NCBI GenBank assembly: GCA_964641965.1
Contig: CAZXLD010000024.1
Coordinates: 7,148 to 71,147, forward strand
Direction of reading: 5' to 3'
Length of the DNA: 64,000 nt
Source: JAJDFU01 sp964641965
GTDB taxonomy: Bacteria; Bacteroidota; Bacteroidia; Chitinophagales; Saprospiraceae
Notes under the pieces: model-generated
Databases searched by the model: none
What the model was told of the DNA's origin: nothing
Seen by the model: only the letters and a program-made list of their open reading frames with translations
Made by a program: the position numbers and the translations under genes
Shown here: positions 18,101 to 26,852 of the stretch, piece after piece
Layout: the number at the start of each line of letters is the position of its first letter
Position numbering within the stretch: the first letter of the stretch is position 1

Positions 18101-18329
18101 CCCCATATTGATGACTGCTTTTTCCTTTATCCTGGGCATTTTTCCACTCATTGTGGCCTCCGGTTCTGGTGCTATGGCCCGAAAGGTGATGGGTATGGCA
18201 TTATTAGGAGGTATGGGGGTGGCCACCCTTCTGGGTGTATTTATTTATCCCATGCTTTTCGTTTTTGTCGGGAAGCTGTTTGGGTATGAAAAAAAGCGTG
18301 AAATGGCTCAACCGAATTCAGCGCTATGA
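15171..18329 (+). CDS. RND efflux inner-membrane transporter (HAE1 family, AcrB-like)
   Basis: This 1052-residue protein has standard AcrB length and twofold repeat. TM1 is FVRRPIVAIVIAIITLIVGAV; porter domains begin LPIEQYPNITPPVVQVRASYTGANA; the TM4 proton-relay region has GIVVDDAIVVVEAV with the adjacent Asp pair; the second half repeats this with AKNAILIIEFA. The family exports hydrophobic and amphiphilic compounds by proton antiport as a trimer. It lies between its adaptor and outer-membrane factor, so the pump is complete. It overlaps the next gene by 4 bp. Confidence 0.95.
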   Translation: MESTNHIFFVRRPIVAIVIAIITLIVGAVSIFTLPIEQYPNITPPVVQVRASYTGANAINVEQSVAAPLEQDINGVENMIYMKSTNSNDGTMSIDVSFEVGTDPDMNTVFTQNRVSAATAKLPEEVKRLGVTTQKSLPNIVLLACLTSPNGSYDQYFLSNYALINIKDVLSRIKGIGRVDILGASNYSMRIWVKPDLLTKLGITIPEMLNAIREQNVIVPGGKFGAEPAPPGTEFTYSVQLPDRLTTEAEFGEIVVRTNSDGSQIKIKDIARVELGVEAYNAFTRLNGDPGAIIAIYQAPGSNAVELKENIVASLDMLSRDFPEDMEYTISLDATRPITAGLAEIIETLFIALALVVLVVYIFIQDFRATLIPTLAIPVSLVGAFMIFPLLGFTVNVLSLLGLVLAIGIVVDDAIVVVEAVQVNMEKGMDVKAATSAAMREVTAPVIATTLVLVAVFLPVAGMAGITGRLYQQFAITIAISVVFSSINALSLSPALCSVLLKPPKETKGPLGWFFRQFNAVFDRATGSYTGLTRIVARKTGRGLVFLVLITSLAALVAYQLPGGFMPEEDMGYGLINIQLPNAASLQRTDVVAKEVEKVCASIPGVEMVTTATGFSLLSGSLIPNNAFVFVSLKDWADRQGTASQILMRLNFMFREQIKAGQVIGFGPPAIPGLGSGGGFSIMLQDRSGNPPDYLANSTQDFILAAMARPEIGAAFSPFQASVPQKYIEINTDKILKTGVALGDVYDTFGAFLGGAYVNDFNRFGRLYKAYIQAEPEYRQNEKSLGLFAVKNNQGESVPLSALVEVRNSSGPDYTNRFNLLRSAEVTGSPAPGFSSAQALTALEEVAAEVLPSNMTFSFSNMSYQEKQASGSLFTIFGFSLVFVYLILAAQYESWSLPLSILLGTPLALFGSFLALYLARFFDTTYELNIFAQISLVMLIAMAAKNAILIIEFANIKFNEGLSLFDSAIEAAKLRFRPILMTAFSFILGIFPLIVASGSGAMARKVMGMALLGGMGVATLLGVFIYPMLFVFVGKLFGYEKKREMAQPNSAL

Positions 18330-19747
18330 GAAGACTGTATTTCCTATATTTTTTTGTGGCCTGCATCATAGGTTTATCCTTTGGGGGGTGCAAAGTCGGA
18401 CCGAATTACCAAGCCGTTGAGCTTGAAACTCCAGCAGCATTTCGTTTCGATACCAGCCAGACTGATACAGTTGTCAATCTCAGGTGGTGGGAGCTATTCA
18501 ATGATCCGATCCTGGATTCACTCATTCGACTAGCGCTGGCCAACAATCAAGATATACTGATTGCTGCCCGCAATGTGGAACAAGCTGGATATGCACTTAA
18601 CATTGCAGAGAATGATTATTGGCCAAAATTCAATTACAACGGTACTCTAGCATATGGAAATGTTATCCAACAGCCCTTGCAGAAAGGTGCTTATCTGGGT
18701 ACAGCAGGCGTTGGGATGAATTGGGAACTAGACCTTTGGGGGAAGCTGCGGAGGCGCACAGAAGCTGCTGCCGCTACTTTCCTCGGGGACCAATATTTTC
18801 TCAGGTCTTTGCAAATCGAACTTATCGCCCAATTGGCAACCGCCTATTTTCAGTTATTGGAGTTCCGCACCAGCCTTGAAATTGCTCAAACCACGCTGGA
18901 TTTAAGGGATAGCACACTCAGCATCATCCAACAGCGATTTGATCGAGGCATTGTACCCCTGATCGATGTGAACCAGGCTGAGATTCAAAAGGCCATTGCA
19001 GCAAGTTCCATTCCCTTATTCGAACGCCAGATTGCCCAAATAGAACATACCATCAGCATCTTGGCAGGTATTCCTCCCGGCCCCATTATAGAAGGCTTAA
19101 CCCTTGCTGGCCAGCAATTTCCGCCAGAGATTCCACAAGGCCTTCCCTCCGATCTTCTTTATCGCAGACCGGACTTGTTGGCTGCGGAGCAGGATATTAT
19201 TGCCCAGAATGCACAAATAGGGGTAGCAGTTGCCAATCGATTCCCTACCATCAGTCTCACGGGTTTTCTCGGCATTGCCAGTGCCAATATCGCAGGTACC
19301 TTGACAAAATTTGGCGGTAATGTAGGAGGCAATCTACTTGGCCCTTTGTTTGAATGGAATCAAAATAAAAGGAGAGTAGACATTGAACGCAGCCGATACG
19401 AACAGACTGTACTCAATTACGAAAGAACGTACCTCCAAAGCTTGCGCGAGGTATCCGATGCTCTGGTAGGGATTCAAACGCTAATGGATGAAAGGAGTGC
19501 CCGACAGGATCACGTAGCTGCTGCTCTTAATGCCCAAAACCTTTCCCAACAACGGTATGACAGAGGTGTTACCTCTTACTTGGAATATCTCGAATCTCAA
19601 CGTCAAGCATTCGATGCCCAGCTATTTTTAGCTCAAGTCCAATCTGACCTGTTGATTTCTTACGTCGATTTGTATAAAGCACTTGGCGGCGGATGGCTTT
19701 CTGAAGAGGAGGAAGAAGCGTCCAATGAAAACATTACGAACAACTAG
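18326..19747 (+). CDS. RND outer membrane factor lipoprotein (NodT/OprM family)
   Basis: This 473-residue protein has a lipoprotein signal ending FGGC|KVGPNYQ, the hallmark start of the NodT family. Two TolC repeats follow: WWELFNDPILDSLIRLALANNQDI .. GMNWELDLWGKLRRRTEAA, then RRPDLLAAEQDIIAQNAQIGVAVANRFPTISLTG. It supplies the outer membrane channel for the RND pump. ATGA overlap with the permease gene shows coupling. Confidence 0.94.
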   Translation: MRRLYFLYFFVACIIGLSFGGCKVGPNYQAVELETPAAFRFDTSQTDTVVNLRWWELFNDPILDSLIRLALANNQDILIAARNVEQAGYALNIAENDYWPKFNYNGTLAYGNVIQQPLQKGAYLGTAGVGMNWELDLWGKLRRRTEAAAATFLGDQYFLRSLQIELIAQLATAYFQLLEFRTSLEIAQTTLDLRDSTLSIIQQRFDRGIVPLIDVNQAEIQKAIAASSIPLFERQIAQIEHTISILAGIPPGPIIEGLTLAGQQFPPEIPQGLPSDLLYRRPDLLAAEQDIIAQNAQIGVAVANRFPTISLTGFLGIASANIAGTLTKFGGNVGGNLLGPLFEWNQNKRRVDIERSRYEQTVLNYERTYLQSLREVSDALVGIQTLMDERSARQDHVAAALNAQNLSQQRYDRGVTSYLEYLESQRQAFDAQLFLAQVQSDLLISYVDLYKALGGGWLSEEEEEASNENITNN

Positions 19748-19810
19748 CAACCCGGGCTGATAGCGTTCCATTCAAATTGTACCAACCAAAAAATATCGAG
19801 TAGGATCGGT

Positions 19811-20539
19811 ATGGAAAATAGAATCAGCGTCATCCTTCCTACCCTTGCCCAATCTCCTCAACTCCATAACATCCGACTTACATTACAAAGATCGTCCTAT
19901 GTTCAGGAAGTTATTCTCGTGATGCCTCCAAACTGTAAGCACAGGATCGATTCGTCTGCTTTCCCCAAGGAGCAATTGCTCTTTTCAAAGAAAACTGGCA
20001 GGGGATTTGCGCTGGTAGAAGGGATTAAGCGGGCAAGTGGAGCTTTCCTGCTCTTTCTACATGACGATACACTTCTACCAACGGACTGGGATATATTGAT
20101 AACGAATACGCTCCAGGATCAACAAACTGTTGGGGGCGCATTTCGAATGAAGTTTGACCCTGAACCCAGATTATTGTACATACTTAGAAAGCTGGGTAAC
20201 GCTTTTACTTATCTAACGCACGAATTCTGGGGAGACCATGCCTTATTTGTAAAACGTCAACTGGTTATGGATCACCTGGAATTGTTAGAGGTACCATTGA
20301 TGGAAGACATACGTCTTTCCAGCTTAATGCGAAGACAAGGCAAAACTACCCTGTTAGACCAATATGTCACCACCTCCTCCATCCGTTTCCTAGAAAAAGG
20401 CATAGTACATCAAAGCCTATCCAATGTATTGTTCCGGACAGCCTACGCGCTTGGAACAGACCCATCAGTACTTTTCCGATGGTACCACCCCAATAATGAA
20501 TCTGACGAAGCTAGAGATTTCATGGATAGGAGGCTATAA
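19811..20539 (+). CDS. Family 2 glycosyltransferase (TIGR04283-like)
   Basis: This 242-residue cytosolic protein has a GT-A fold start (ISVILPTLAQSPQLHNIRLTL), a nucleotide-sugar/metal motif LFLHDDTLLP (DxD-like), and the later set GGAFRMKFDPEPRLLYILR, WGDHALFV and LMEDIRLSSLMRRQGK, which matches the TIGR04283 subgroup of GT2 enzymes. Acceptor and sugar are unknown. It follows the RND operon by 63 bp, and its last 6 bp overlap the 3' end of the convergent metallopeptidase gene. Confidence 0.85.
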   Translation: MENRISVILPTLAQSPQLHNIRLTLQRSSYVQEVILVMPPNCKHRIDSSAFPKEQLLFSKKTGRGFALVEGIKRASGAFLLFLHDDTLLPTDWDILITNTLQDQQTVGGAFRMKFDPEPRLLYILRKLGNAFTYLTHEFWGDHALFVKRQLVMDHLELLEVPLMEDIRLSSLMRRQGKTTLLDQYVTTSSIRFLEKGIVHQSLSNVLFRTAYALGTDPSVLFRWYHPNNESDEARDFMDRRL

Positions 20540-21391
20540 CTCTTTGGCTGCAAAGGTATTCCCTTGATTCAGGTCTCCGGTTTGAAGTCCCCTACTAAAC
20601 CACCGCATGCGTTGCTCGGAAGTACCATGTGTAAAGGATTCAGGTACTACATAACCACGCGCCTGTTTTTGCAAGCGATCGTCCCCAATGGCATTAGCCG
20701 CCCGGAGTGCTTCTTCCACATCACCCTGTTCCAGGATATTCTTCATTTTTTGAGCGTGGTGGGCCCAAACCCCAGCATAAAAATCTGCTTGAAGCTCCAG
20801 CCGTACCGATAATTGATTGTATTGGGTTTTGCTTATCCTGCTTCGCTGTGCTTGTACTTGCCGGGAGATACCAAGCAGGTTTTGAACGTGGTGTCCAACC
20901 TCGTGCGCAACTACATAGGCCATAGCAAAATCTCCCGGTGCTCCGAATCGATTTTTAAGGTCGTTGTAAAAGCTAAGGTCAATGTATAGTTTATTATCAC
21001 CTGGGCAATAAAAGGGACCGGAGGCTGCGCTTCCCAGGCCACAAGCTGATTGAACCCTGTCGGAATACAGGACCAGAACCGGTTTTTGGTAGTTCGCATT
21101 GAGTTCCTCCCGAAACAATTTGGTCCACACATCCTCAGTGTCCTTCAACACCACTGAAACGAACTGAGCCAACTCGTCTTCTGCAGCACTAGGTGCAGCT
21201 GCACTTGAGGAGGCCGGAGGTGCAGAATTTACTTCCTGCAATACGGCTTCCACCGGATTGCCACCCGATAAATAAGCAAAAAGGGCTATGATGATGAGAC
21301 CGCCAATTCCCAGGCCTGCACCTGCTCTACGTGCCGTGCCTCGCCGACGATCGTCTACGTTTTTACTTCCTTCACGTCCTTGCCAACGCAT
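20534..21391 (-). CDS. Neutral zinc metallopeptidase (YpfJ/KPN_02809 family)
   Basis: This 285-residue protein has an Arg-rich cytoplasmic start (GTARRAGAGLG), a membrane anchor (residues 27-43), a low-complexity Ala/Ser linker, then the catalytic domain with HEVGHH (163-168) and downstream ELQADFYAGVWAHHA. Family features seen include YCPGDNKLYIDLSFYNDL and PESFTHGTSEQRMRWFSRGL at the C-terminus. The substrate is unknown. It is probably inner-membrane anchored with the peptidase outside the cytoplasm. Confidence 0.92.
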   Translation of the reverse strand: MRWQGREGSKNVDDRRRGTARRAGAGLGIGGLIIIALFAYLSGGNPVEAVLQEVNSAPPASSSAAAPSAAEDELAQFVSVVLKDTEDVWTKLFREELNANYQKPVLVLYSDRVQSACGLGSAASGPFYCPGDNKLYIDLSFYNDLKNRFGAPGDFAMAYVVAHEVGHHVQNLLGISRQVQAQRSRISKTQYNQLSVRLELQADFYAGVWAHHAQKMKNILEQGDVEEALRAANAIGDDRLQKQARGYVVPESFTHGTSEQRMRWFSRGLQTGDLNQGNTFAAKEL

Positions 21392-21602
21392 AGTTGATTG
21401 GTTTTTGGTGATTTTTAGGCTTTAAACTTCAGATTAATCATTCAAATAGGCAAAAGCATTCCAAAAAAATTTGCGATATATTAAGCATCGAAATCAATGC
21501 ACTTTGCGTTGCGTTAAGAGAAATAAAGGTATTTGTGCTCTTTTCCAAAAGAAGGAATTTTTCAACCCAACCAATCATTTTTACCAACATAAAACCCAAA
21601 TC

Positions 21603-22202
21603 ATGCATTTGAAAACAGGTTTACTATTCTTACTCTTGTCCCTTTGCACTATTGGCACCCTTCAGGCTCAAGGCTTCTATGTCGGAGCAAGCATTGGTTC
21701 CTCTTTTGCCAACAAGAAACTAACCGGGATTACCGGCGAAGACTTCAAGATCAGCAAATCAGGCTTCGCCTGGAAGGCTTATGGAGGCATCTCCTGGAAG
21801 TTTCTTGGTATTGAAGGTGGTTACCGTGATCTAGGAACATTGAAAGATGCTGAAACTATCATGGACGGAAACGGTGATATGATCAATGTAGAAGGTGAAT
21901 CGCGAACCAGAGGGGGAGATATTTTTGCCAAAGGGACATTGAAAATCGCTATTATCCAGGTTTTTGCGAAGGCTGGTGGTTTTTTCCGTCGCACGGATCG
22001 AAGCCTATTTGATGTAGATTCTGGAGAAGATTTGTTGGATGAGGGAAGAGATCGGATCCGAAATACGGTTTTTGCCTGGGGAGTAGGAGCAGGAGTTAAT
22101 CTTGGGCTTGTTGGGCTAAGAGTAGAATGGGAAAGCCTGGAAATCAATCCGGACGACCTGTCCATGCTGACTGTTGGCGCAACCATAGGTTTAGGAAAGT
22201 AG
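21603..22202 (+). CDS. Outer-membrane beta-barrel protein, tandem copy 1
   Basis: This 199-residue protein has a signal peptide (TGLLFLLLSLCTIGTLQAQ) and alternating amphipathic strands of a small, about 8-stranded barrel (GFYVGASIGSSF.., AWKAYGGISWKFLGIEGGYRDLG, VFAWGVGAGVNLGLVGLRVEWE). It belongs to the OmpA-like/outer membrane beta-barrel superfamily; function unknown. The ATG at 21603 gives a proper signal; in-frame extension to 21471 is not conserved in the second copy. It is a clear paralogue of the next gene. Confidence 0.85.
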   Translation: MHLKTGLLFLLLSLCTIGTLQAQGFYVGASIGSSFANKKLTGITGEDFKISKSGFAWKAYGGISWKFLGIEGGYRDLGTLKDAETIMDGNGDMINVEGESRTRGGDIFAKGTLKIAIIQVFAKAGGFFRRTDRSLFDVDSGEDLLDEGRDRIRNTVFAWGVGAGVNLGLVGLRVEWESLEINPDDLSMLTVGATIGLGK

Positions 22203-22429
22203 CCGCATTCCTATTAAGAAAAGTATAATGTTGTTTTAGGGGTTTCTTCATACTATTTGAAGGGTCTAACCGGTTATTAGCCATAACCAACCTATTTCTA
22301 ACTCAAGAGCGTCTGAGGTCAAGATCAAACAGTTCTGCAAAAACCAATTGAGATGAAGTTTACCTTGCATCTCTGTACCGTTTGTTGGTTGAAAAAATTG
22401 AGCTCAGACAATCTATTAACTACTGCATT

Positions 22430-22999
22430 ATGATTCGCAAATCATTTGGTCTTCTCTTTTTCCTGGCTATTCTATCTACCACTGCGTTTGGTCAGCGATT
22501 CTCTGTTGGCGGAAGCATTGGTTCCGGTTTTCAGGATAAAAGCATTACCAGCATTCAAGGAGAGGATTTTAAATTTGATGGAAGAGATTTTGCCTGGAAA
22601 GCTTATGGAGCAGTTGACTGGAGGTTCATTGGTATTGAAGGGGGATATCGTGATTTTGGGGCAATTGAGACTGCTTCAATGGATACTACCTTAACTTCTC
22701 AAACTACAGGTGGAGATTTAATGGCCAAGGGAACTTTCCGGCTCGCCATTCTCGAAATTTTTGGTAAAGCCGGTGGTTTCTTTAAACGAACTGAGAATAG
22801 TCTCTTCCGGGATAATGAGGACCTCGGGGATGCAATCGACAAATTGGAAACCGGCACCAGCTTTATCTGGGGTGTCGGGGTTGGAATTAACTTGGGAACT
22901 GTAGCCCTTCGGGCTGAATGGGAACAGGTGCAGACCAGCCCCAGCCGACTGGGAATGCTTAGTTTTGGTGTGAATGTGGGATTTGGAAATTACCGCTGA
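22430..22999 (+). CDS. Outer-membrane beta-barrel protein, tandem copy 2
   Basis: This 189-residue protein has a signal (FGLLFFLAILSTTAFGQ) and the same barrel plan as copy 1. Shared blocks are GEDFKxxxxxFAWKAYG, FIGIEGGYRDFG, AKGTFRLAILEIFGKAGGFFKRT and a C-terminal LRAEWEQ..LxVGxxxGFG. Copies differ mainly in extracellular loop regions. The 227-bp spacer holds no other ORF, so each copy may have its own promoter. A hairpin terminator follows. Confidence 0.85.
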   Translation: MIRKSFGLLFFLAILSTTAFGQRFSVGGSIGSGFQDKSITSIQGEDFKFDGRDFAWKAYGAVDWRFIGIEGGYRDFGAIETASMDTTLTSQTTGGDLMAKGTFRLAILEIFGKAGGFFKRTENSLFRDNEDLGDAIDKLETGTSFIWGVGVGINLGTVALRAEWEQVQTSPSRLGMLSFGVNVGFGNYR

Positions 23000-23026
23000 T
23001 TCAAAATTGTATTCACTGAATTCTAA

Positions 23027-23061
23027 AAAACCTGGACTTTAAAATTTGAAGTCCAGGTTTT
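23027..23061. terminator. Bidirectional hairpin terminator between barrel gene and caspase gene
   Basis: AAAACCTGGACTT and AAGTCCAGGTTTT form perfect 13-bp arms around a 9-nt loop, with A-tract and T-tract on either side. It lies between convergent stops at 22999 and 23068 and can serve both strands. Confidence 0.9.
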
Positions 23062-23067
23062 CCATTT

Positions 23068-24732
23068 CTAATATGTTCTTGATGCCCTGTCAAATACTAA
23101 CCGCATTGAATATCCGGTAAGATCATCGTTTGGCTTAAGTTTATAATCTTCATCCATTAATTCAGTAGGCTTGAAAAAATCCAACATAGGTCTTCCAGAA
23201 AAAAGTAGTCTAAACTCTTTTAGCCCTTGGGAGCCGCTGTGCACCATAGTATAGGATTGAACCGACTCCCCAGGTTGAAGTCCCTGCTGATATATCTTTA
23301 TATCCTCCCATAAATTTTCTGTGCCGCCACGACCAAATTCATCAAAATAAAGGGTGTAAGGGAAAATGGGAATATTACTTACATTGGTAATTCGAATCTG
23401 AAATTCAGCATTTGTCGGAAGGGCAAATCTTCCATGGGCCGGGCTCCCATTCAATTGGGCTACTACGGTGTCCTGATGGATGAGTTCTACTTTAATCTCT
23501 TCGGAAGGGCTAAGTCCCTCAAAGTAAGGTTGCCAGAAATTTATAAACGTCTGGATTCTCTTAAGGTCCCGATAGGCCAGTTGCTCAAGGCTACCATCTA
23601 CTAGTTCGGATTCATTCTCCATATCCAGACGTATCTGCATAGCCTGTTCGGCTCGATCTATTTGATTTAAAATTAATGCTGCTCTATAAAACAAATAGTA
23701 TGCACTTTTTGGCAAGTTTTCCATTTCTTTAATTCGGCCCATTGTTTCAATAAACTCTGTGGTCTTACCTGCAGCAAGTTGAGAGTTTGCGTTGGCCAAA
23801 AGGATAGTAGGTGTACTCGCCTCCAACTCCAACACCATCTCACCTCGTTCATCCAAAACAAAAGCTCCGAAATCCGGCGTTTGTCGATCCCTGGATTCCT
23901 CTCGGACACTCCTAGCCATATAGGTACCTAGCTCTGAAGTTGTTACCCGACCATCCTGATCCGCATCTGCAGCCCCATTGCGTAGGCCTTTAATTAGCAT
24001 ACCTGTGAATAAGGAATGTTTTGGCAAAGGACCATCATCACTTGCTAATTGATCTTTCCGAGCCGAAGTAATGACCCTCCGACTAGGTGGCACAGCCAGG
24101 GAAGCAATTGGTGCTTTTTCGCTACCTCGGGTTCCTGAAATTGCCCCTCCGATCGCAATCCCACTATGACAAGCATCCAGGATAACCGTAACATGCCGGG
24201 TAGGCATTAAAGCTACTTGTTTCAGGAAGGCCTCTACTTCTATATAGGAAGACCAGTTTTCATCGGTAACACTACCCCCTTCCACAGGAATTAAATACCC
24301 CGACTCGTGGGTTAAATTACCAACCGTATCAACGCGGGTTTCACCATGACCGGCAAAAAATAGTACAAGGTTATCTTCTGGTTGAACTTTAGTCCGGATT
24401 TGGTCCAGACTGTTCATAATATTCTCCTTGGTCGCTTCCTTATTATATAGGGCGGGCATAATAGGGCTAAACCCAAATTGTTCTGCAAAAATCTCTTCCA
24501 TCCCCCTGGCATCGCTTGCCGCATTGCGCAGCGCCAACCAATTTTCATACTCATCAATTCCAATCACAAACATGTGATTTTTCCCAGCCACATAGGCAGG
24601 AGCTGGCGCATTCGCTCTACTGATCCCACGCATTCGTTCTTCCCCCTCAGGCTCCTGACCTGGTAAGGCAAACGCAGATAACTGAATTAAAAACAATAAT
24701 AAAAACCTTGAACTGTACTTTTTTGGAGACAT
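23068..24732 (-). CDS. Exported caspase-like (C14) peptidase with EF-hand-type loop
   Basis: This 554-residue protein has a signal peptide (FLLLFLIQLSAFALPGQ) and then a C14 domain (about 50-300): MFVIGIDEYENWLALRNAASDA, catalytic His129 in LFFAGHGE and catalytic Cys188 in ILDACHSG. A canonical 12-residue EF-hand loop, DADQDGRVTTSE (256-267), lies within the small-subunit region, a known feature of bacterial caspase homologues. A C-terminal half of about 250 residues follows with no recognised domain: a helical stretch (tetratricopeptide-like by eye), then a beta-rich end (VELIHQDTVVAQLNGSPAHGR...). Metacaspase-type cleavage after Arg/Lys is inferred from family. It is 65 bp downstream of the next caspase gene on the same strand. 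Confidence 0.9.
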   Translation of the reverse strand: MSPKKYSSRFLLLFLIQLSAFALPGQEPEGEERMRGISRANAPAPAYVAGKNHMFVIGIDEYENWLALRNAASDARGMEEIFAEQFGFSPIMPALYNKEATKENIMNSLDQIRTKVQPEDNLVLFFAGHGETRVDTVGNLTHESGYLIPVEGGSVTDENWSSYIEVEAFLKQVALMPTRHVTVILDACHSGIAIGGAISGTRGSEKAPIASLAVPPSRRVITSARKDQLASDDGPLPKHSLFTGMLIKGLRNGAADADQDGRVTTSELGTYMARSVREESRDRQTPDFGAFVLDERGEMVLELEASTPTILLANANSQLAAGKTTEFIETMGRIKEMENLPKSAYYLFYRAALILNQIDRAEQAMQIRLDMENESELVDGSLEQLAYRDLKRIQTFINFWQPYFEGLSPSEEIKVELIHQDTVVAQLNGSPAHGRFALPTNAEFQIRITNVSNIPIFPYTLYFDEFGRGGTENLWEDIKIYQQGLQPGESVQSYTMVHSGSQGLKEFRLLFSGRPMLDFFKPTELMDEDYKLKPNDDLTGYSMRLVFDRASRTY

Positions 24733-24797
24733 GGCGCTCTTATTTATCTACCAATCAACGTAATACAATAGCCTTAGACTGCATGTCTATTCCTACT

Positions 24798-26798
24798 TTA
24801 CTCAATTCGGACGGTTACTGATCCAACAGCCAGCTGACCTGGATTAACAAAGCCACCTCGTGTACCTCCAAACAGCATATCCCGGAATTTCTCGTTTTCC
24901 GAGCCTCCCCTGTAAGTCCCACCGGGGTCGTTAAACACCGGCCGTAGATCCATTTCCGCAGTAGATCCGATCACGAGATAAGTATCTAATCCTCGTGGCT
25001 CAGCAGACTGGAAAATGTATTCCCCCCGAGCTAAGACAATTTCCTGACCAGGATTAATTCGAAACTCATTCGGGCTGGCCTTCATATCAGGTACCAGGAT
25101 GAAGGTTGCATCATCTGAGGATACACCTACCACAGAGAAATAGAGTTGGCTTTGGGTATTGTTTACCACTTTATAAATAAAATAGGTACCTACAGGTAAA
25201 GACGGATAATCCACTACCGGAGCAGCCAGCGGGTTTTCCTGGCCCGCAATGCGTATCTGATTACTAGCCGTTTGCTCCACGCGAACCGGAATCACTTGCA
25301 ACTCTAGTCCGGTTACGATATCCGAAGAAGCACTAAGGTTTCGAAGATATTGAGCACGAGCATATTGCTCAATTCGGCTTTTCAGCTGCCTGGCTAGGTA
25401 GTTGGGATCTTGTCCTTGCGCCTGCCATTGCTGAATGGGCTGTTGAATAGCATTCAACAGTTGTAAAGGCGCTCCTGGAGACTGCTGCACGATCAATAAC
25501 TCTGCATTGTTCTGTACTACTTGTGCGTTTCCTTCCCGAGCAAGACCTTGATTAATTACATTGGCCAGATTGGGGTCCGCGACCTGCGAAAAGATCCGTA
25601 CAGGTGCTGCAAGGGCAACCTTACGATCCACCACTACCTTCCAGTTCCCTGGATTTGGATCATTCACTGGTTGCTGAAGAGCAACTGTCGACTCTGTTAA
25701 GGAAGATGCTGTTACTTTTCCTCTGATCGGTTGACCACTACCAAGAGGTTGAAGTAGGATCTCGCTGTTTGGATGAAGATCTGCTAAGGTCCCTGCCTGA
25801 AGCACCGGTGTGGAAGGATTGTCAAATCGAAGGATCTGTAGCCCCAACAAAGGCAGATTGGCCGACCCAAATACTTCTTGAGTGACATCTCCTTCTATTT
25901 GAGGGGTTTGATTCGGAGCCAACTGTTTCATTTCGTACTTGAGCTGACGGAAAAAGGCTTCAAAGCTCTGATTGGGTTTCAGTCGGCTGAACGTCCTGCT
26001 TAGCGCATAGGATAAAGACCCAATCGACTGGCCTGTTTGGTCTACTGTTTCATAGTTGGGTTCATCAGCTCTGGATGCACTAATCACAACCAGCGGTGCC
26101 AAACCACTACCTTCCACAGAAACACTGGCCTCTACGAGCCCACCTCCTCTTTTCTCAGGATTAGTCGATTTAATCTCAGAGGGCGAAAACACCTTTTTGG
26201 TACCTCTCGACCGCACAAGGCCTGCATCGCGATTAATCGTACCTGAGTAACAAGCATCTACCGACAGAACCATCTGGCCATTAGGGCCCAACTTCTGGCG
26301 GGCACGTACCAGGAGATCTCTGAGTTGATCATCGGTCAAGTGATTTTGGCCTTCGTAGACTCCATATTGAAAATTATCCCGGGCATCTACGGGTACGAGT
26401 GCTTCATCCAGTCCATCCAATTCATCTTTAGTCAGGCTAGGTGGCGAAAGTTCTTCAGAAATTTGCTGGCCATGACCGGAAAAGTGAAAAAAGACTACAT
26501 CTCCAGGAGTAATCCGGCTGATGATCTGATTTTCAAAGGCATTAATAATTCCAACTCGGGAAGCATCTGCATCTTTCAACAACAGGATTTCATCAAACTG
26601 TAGGGATTGCAAGGAGGCTGCCAGCACATCAGCATCTCTTCCGGAGGAAAGGTCCATCCACCCTCCAGTTCTGGGATAGTCACCAACAGCGACAATTAAA
26701 GCCCATTTTTTACCTGCAACCGGGCCTGGACTCCAGGATTCCAAAAACAGACATACGATTAACAAGGCAGCAATTGACCCGATACGCAAATTTTTCAT
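24798..26798 (-). CDS. Exported caspase-like (C14) peptidase with C-terminal DUF4384-like domain
   Basis: This 666-residue protein has a signal or anchor segment (GSIAALLIVCLFLES) and a C14 domain (30-290) with catalytic His109 in FFHFSGHGQQ and Cys183 in LSVDACYSGT. A long linker region follows, then a beta-rich C-terminal domain (about 540-620; GTYFIYKVVNNTQSQLYFSVVGV..FILVPD..NEFRINPGQEIVLA) that resembles DUF4384, common on secreted caspases. The ATG at 26798 is preferred because it starts the signal; an in-frame ATG 11 codons upstream exists. It lies between the transglycosylase gene (55 bp upstream) and the other caspase gene, probably one transcription unit. Confidence 0.88.
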   Translation of the reverse strand: MKNLRIGSIAALLIVCLFLESWSPGPVAGKKWALIVAVGDYPRTGGWMDLSSGRDADVLAASLQSLQFDEILLLKDADASRVGIINAFENQIISRITPGDVVFFHFSGHGQQISEELSPPSLTKDELDGLDEALVPVDARDNFQYGVYEGQNHLTDDQLRDLLVRARQKLGPNGQMVLSVDACYSGTINRDAGLVRSRGTKKVFSPSEIKSTNPEKRGGGLVEASVSVEGSGLAPLVVISASRADEPNYETVDQTGQSIGSLSYALSRTFSRLKPNQSFEAFFRQLKYEMKQLAPNQTPQIEGDVTQEVFGSANLPLLGLQILRFDNPSTPVLQAGTLADLHPNSEILLQPLGSGQPIRGKVTASSLTESTVALQQPVNDPNPGNWKVVVDRKVALAAPVRIFSQVADPNLANVINQGLAREGNAQVVQNNAELLIVQQSPGAPLQLLNAIQQPIQQWQAQGQDPNYLARQLKSRIEQYARAQYLRNLSASSDIVTGLELQVIPVRVEQTASNQIRIAGQENPLAAPVVDYPSLPVGTYFIYKVVNNTQSQLYFSVVGVSSDDATFILVPDMKASPNEFRINPGQEIVLARGEYIFQSAEPRGLDTYLVIGSTAEMDLRPVFNDPGGTYRGGSENEKFRDMLFGGTRGGFVNPGQLAVGSVTVRIE

Positions 26799-26852
26799 AA
26801 TGGTTTTAGTTTTTGGGAAAGCTAAAAACAACTCTTATTTACTTGTTGATAC

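Noticed and set aside
21471..21602. N-terminal extension of the first beta-barrel protein
   Set aside because: The 44 extra residues are not signal-like and are absent from the tandem copy, which starts directly with a signal peptide.
23068..26798. Caspases as effectors of a CRISPR or TIR system in the window
   Set aside because: Both caspases have export signals and there is no CRISPR array or cytosolic sensor nearby. A direct link to the TIR protein 17 kb away is unsupported.
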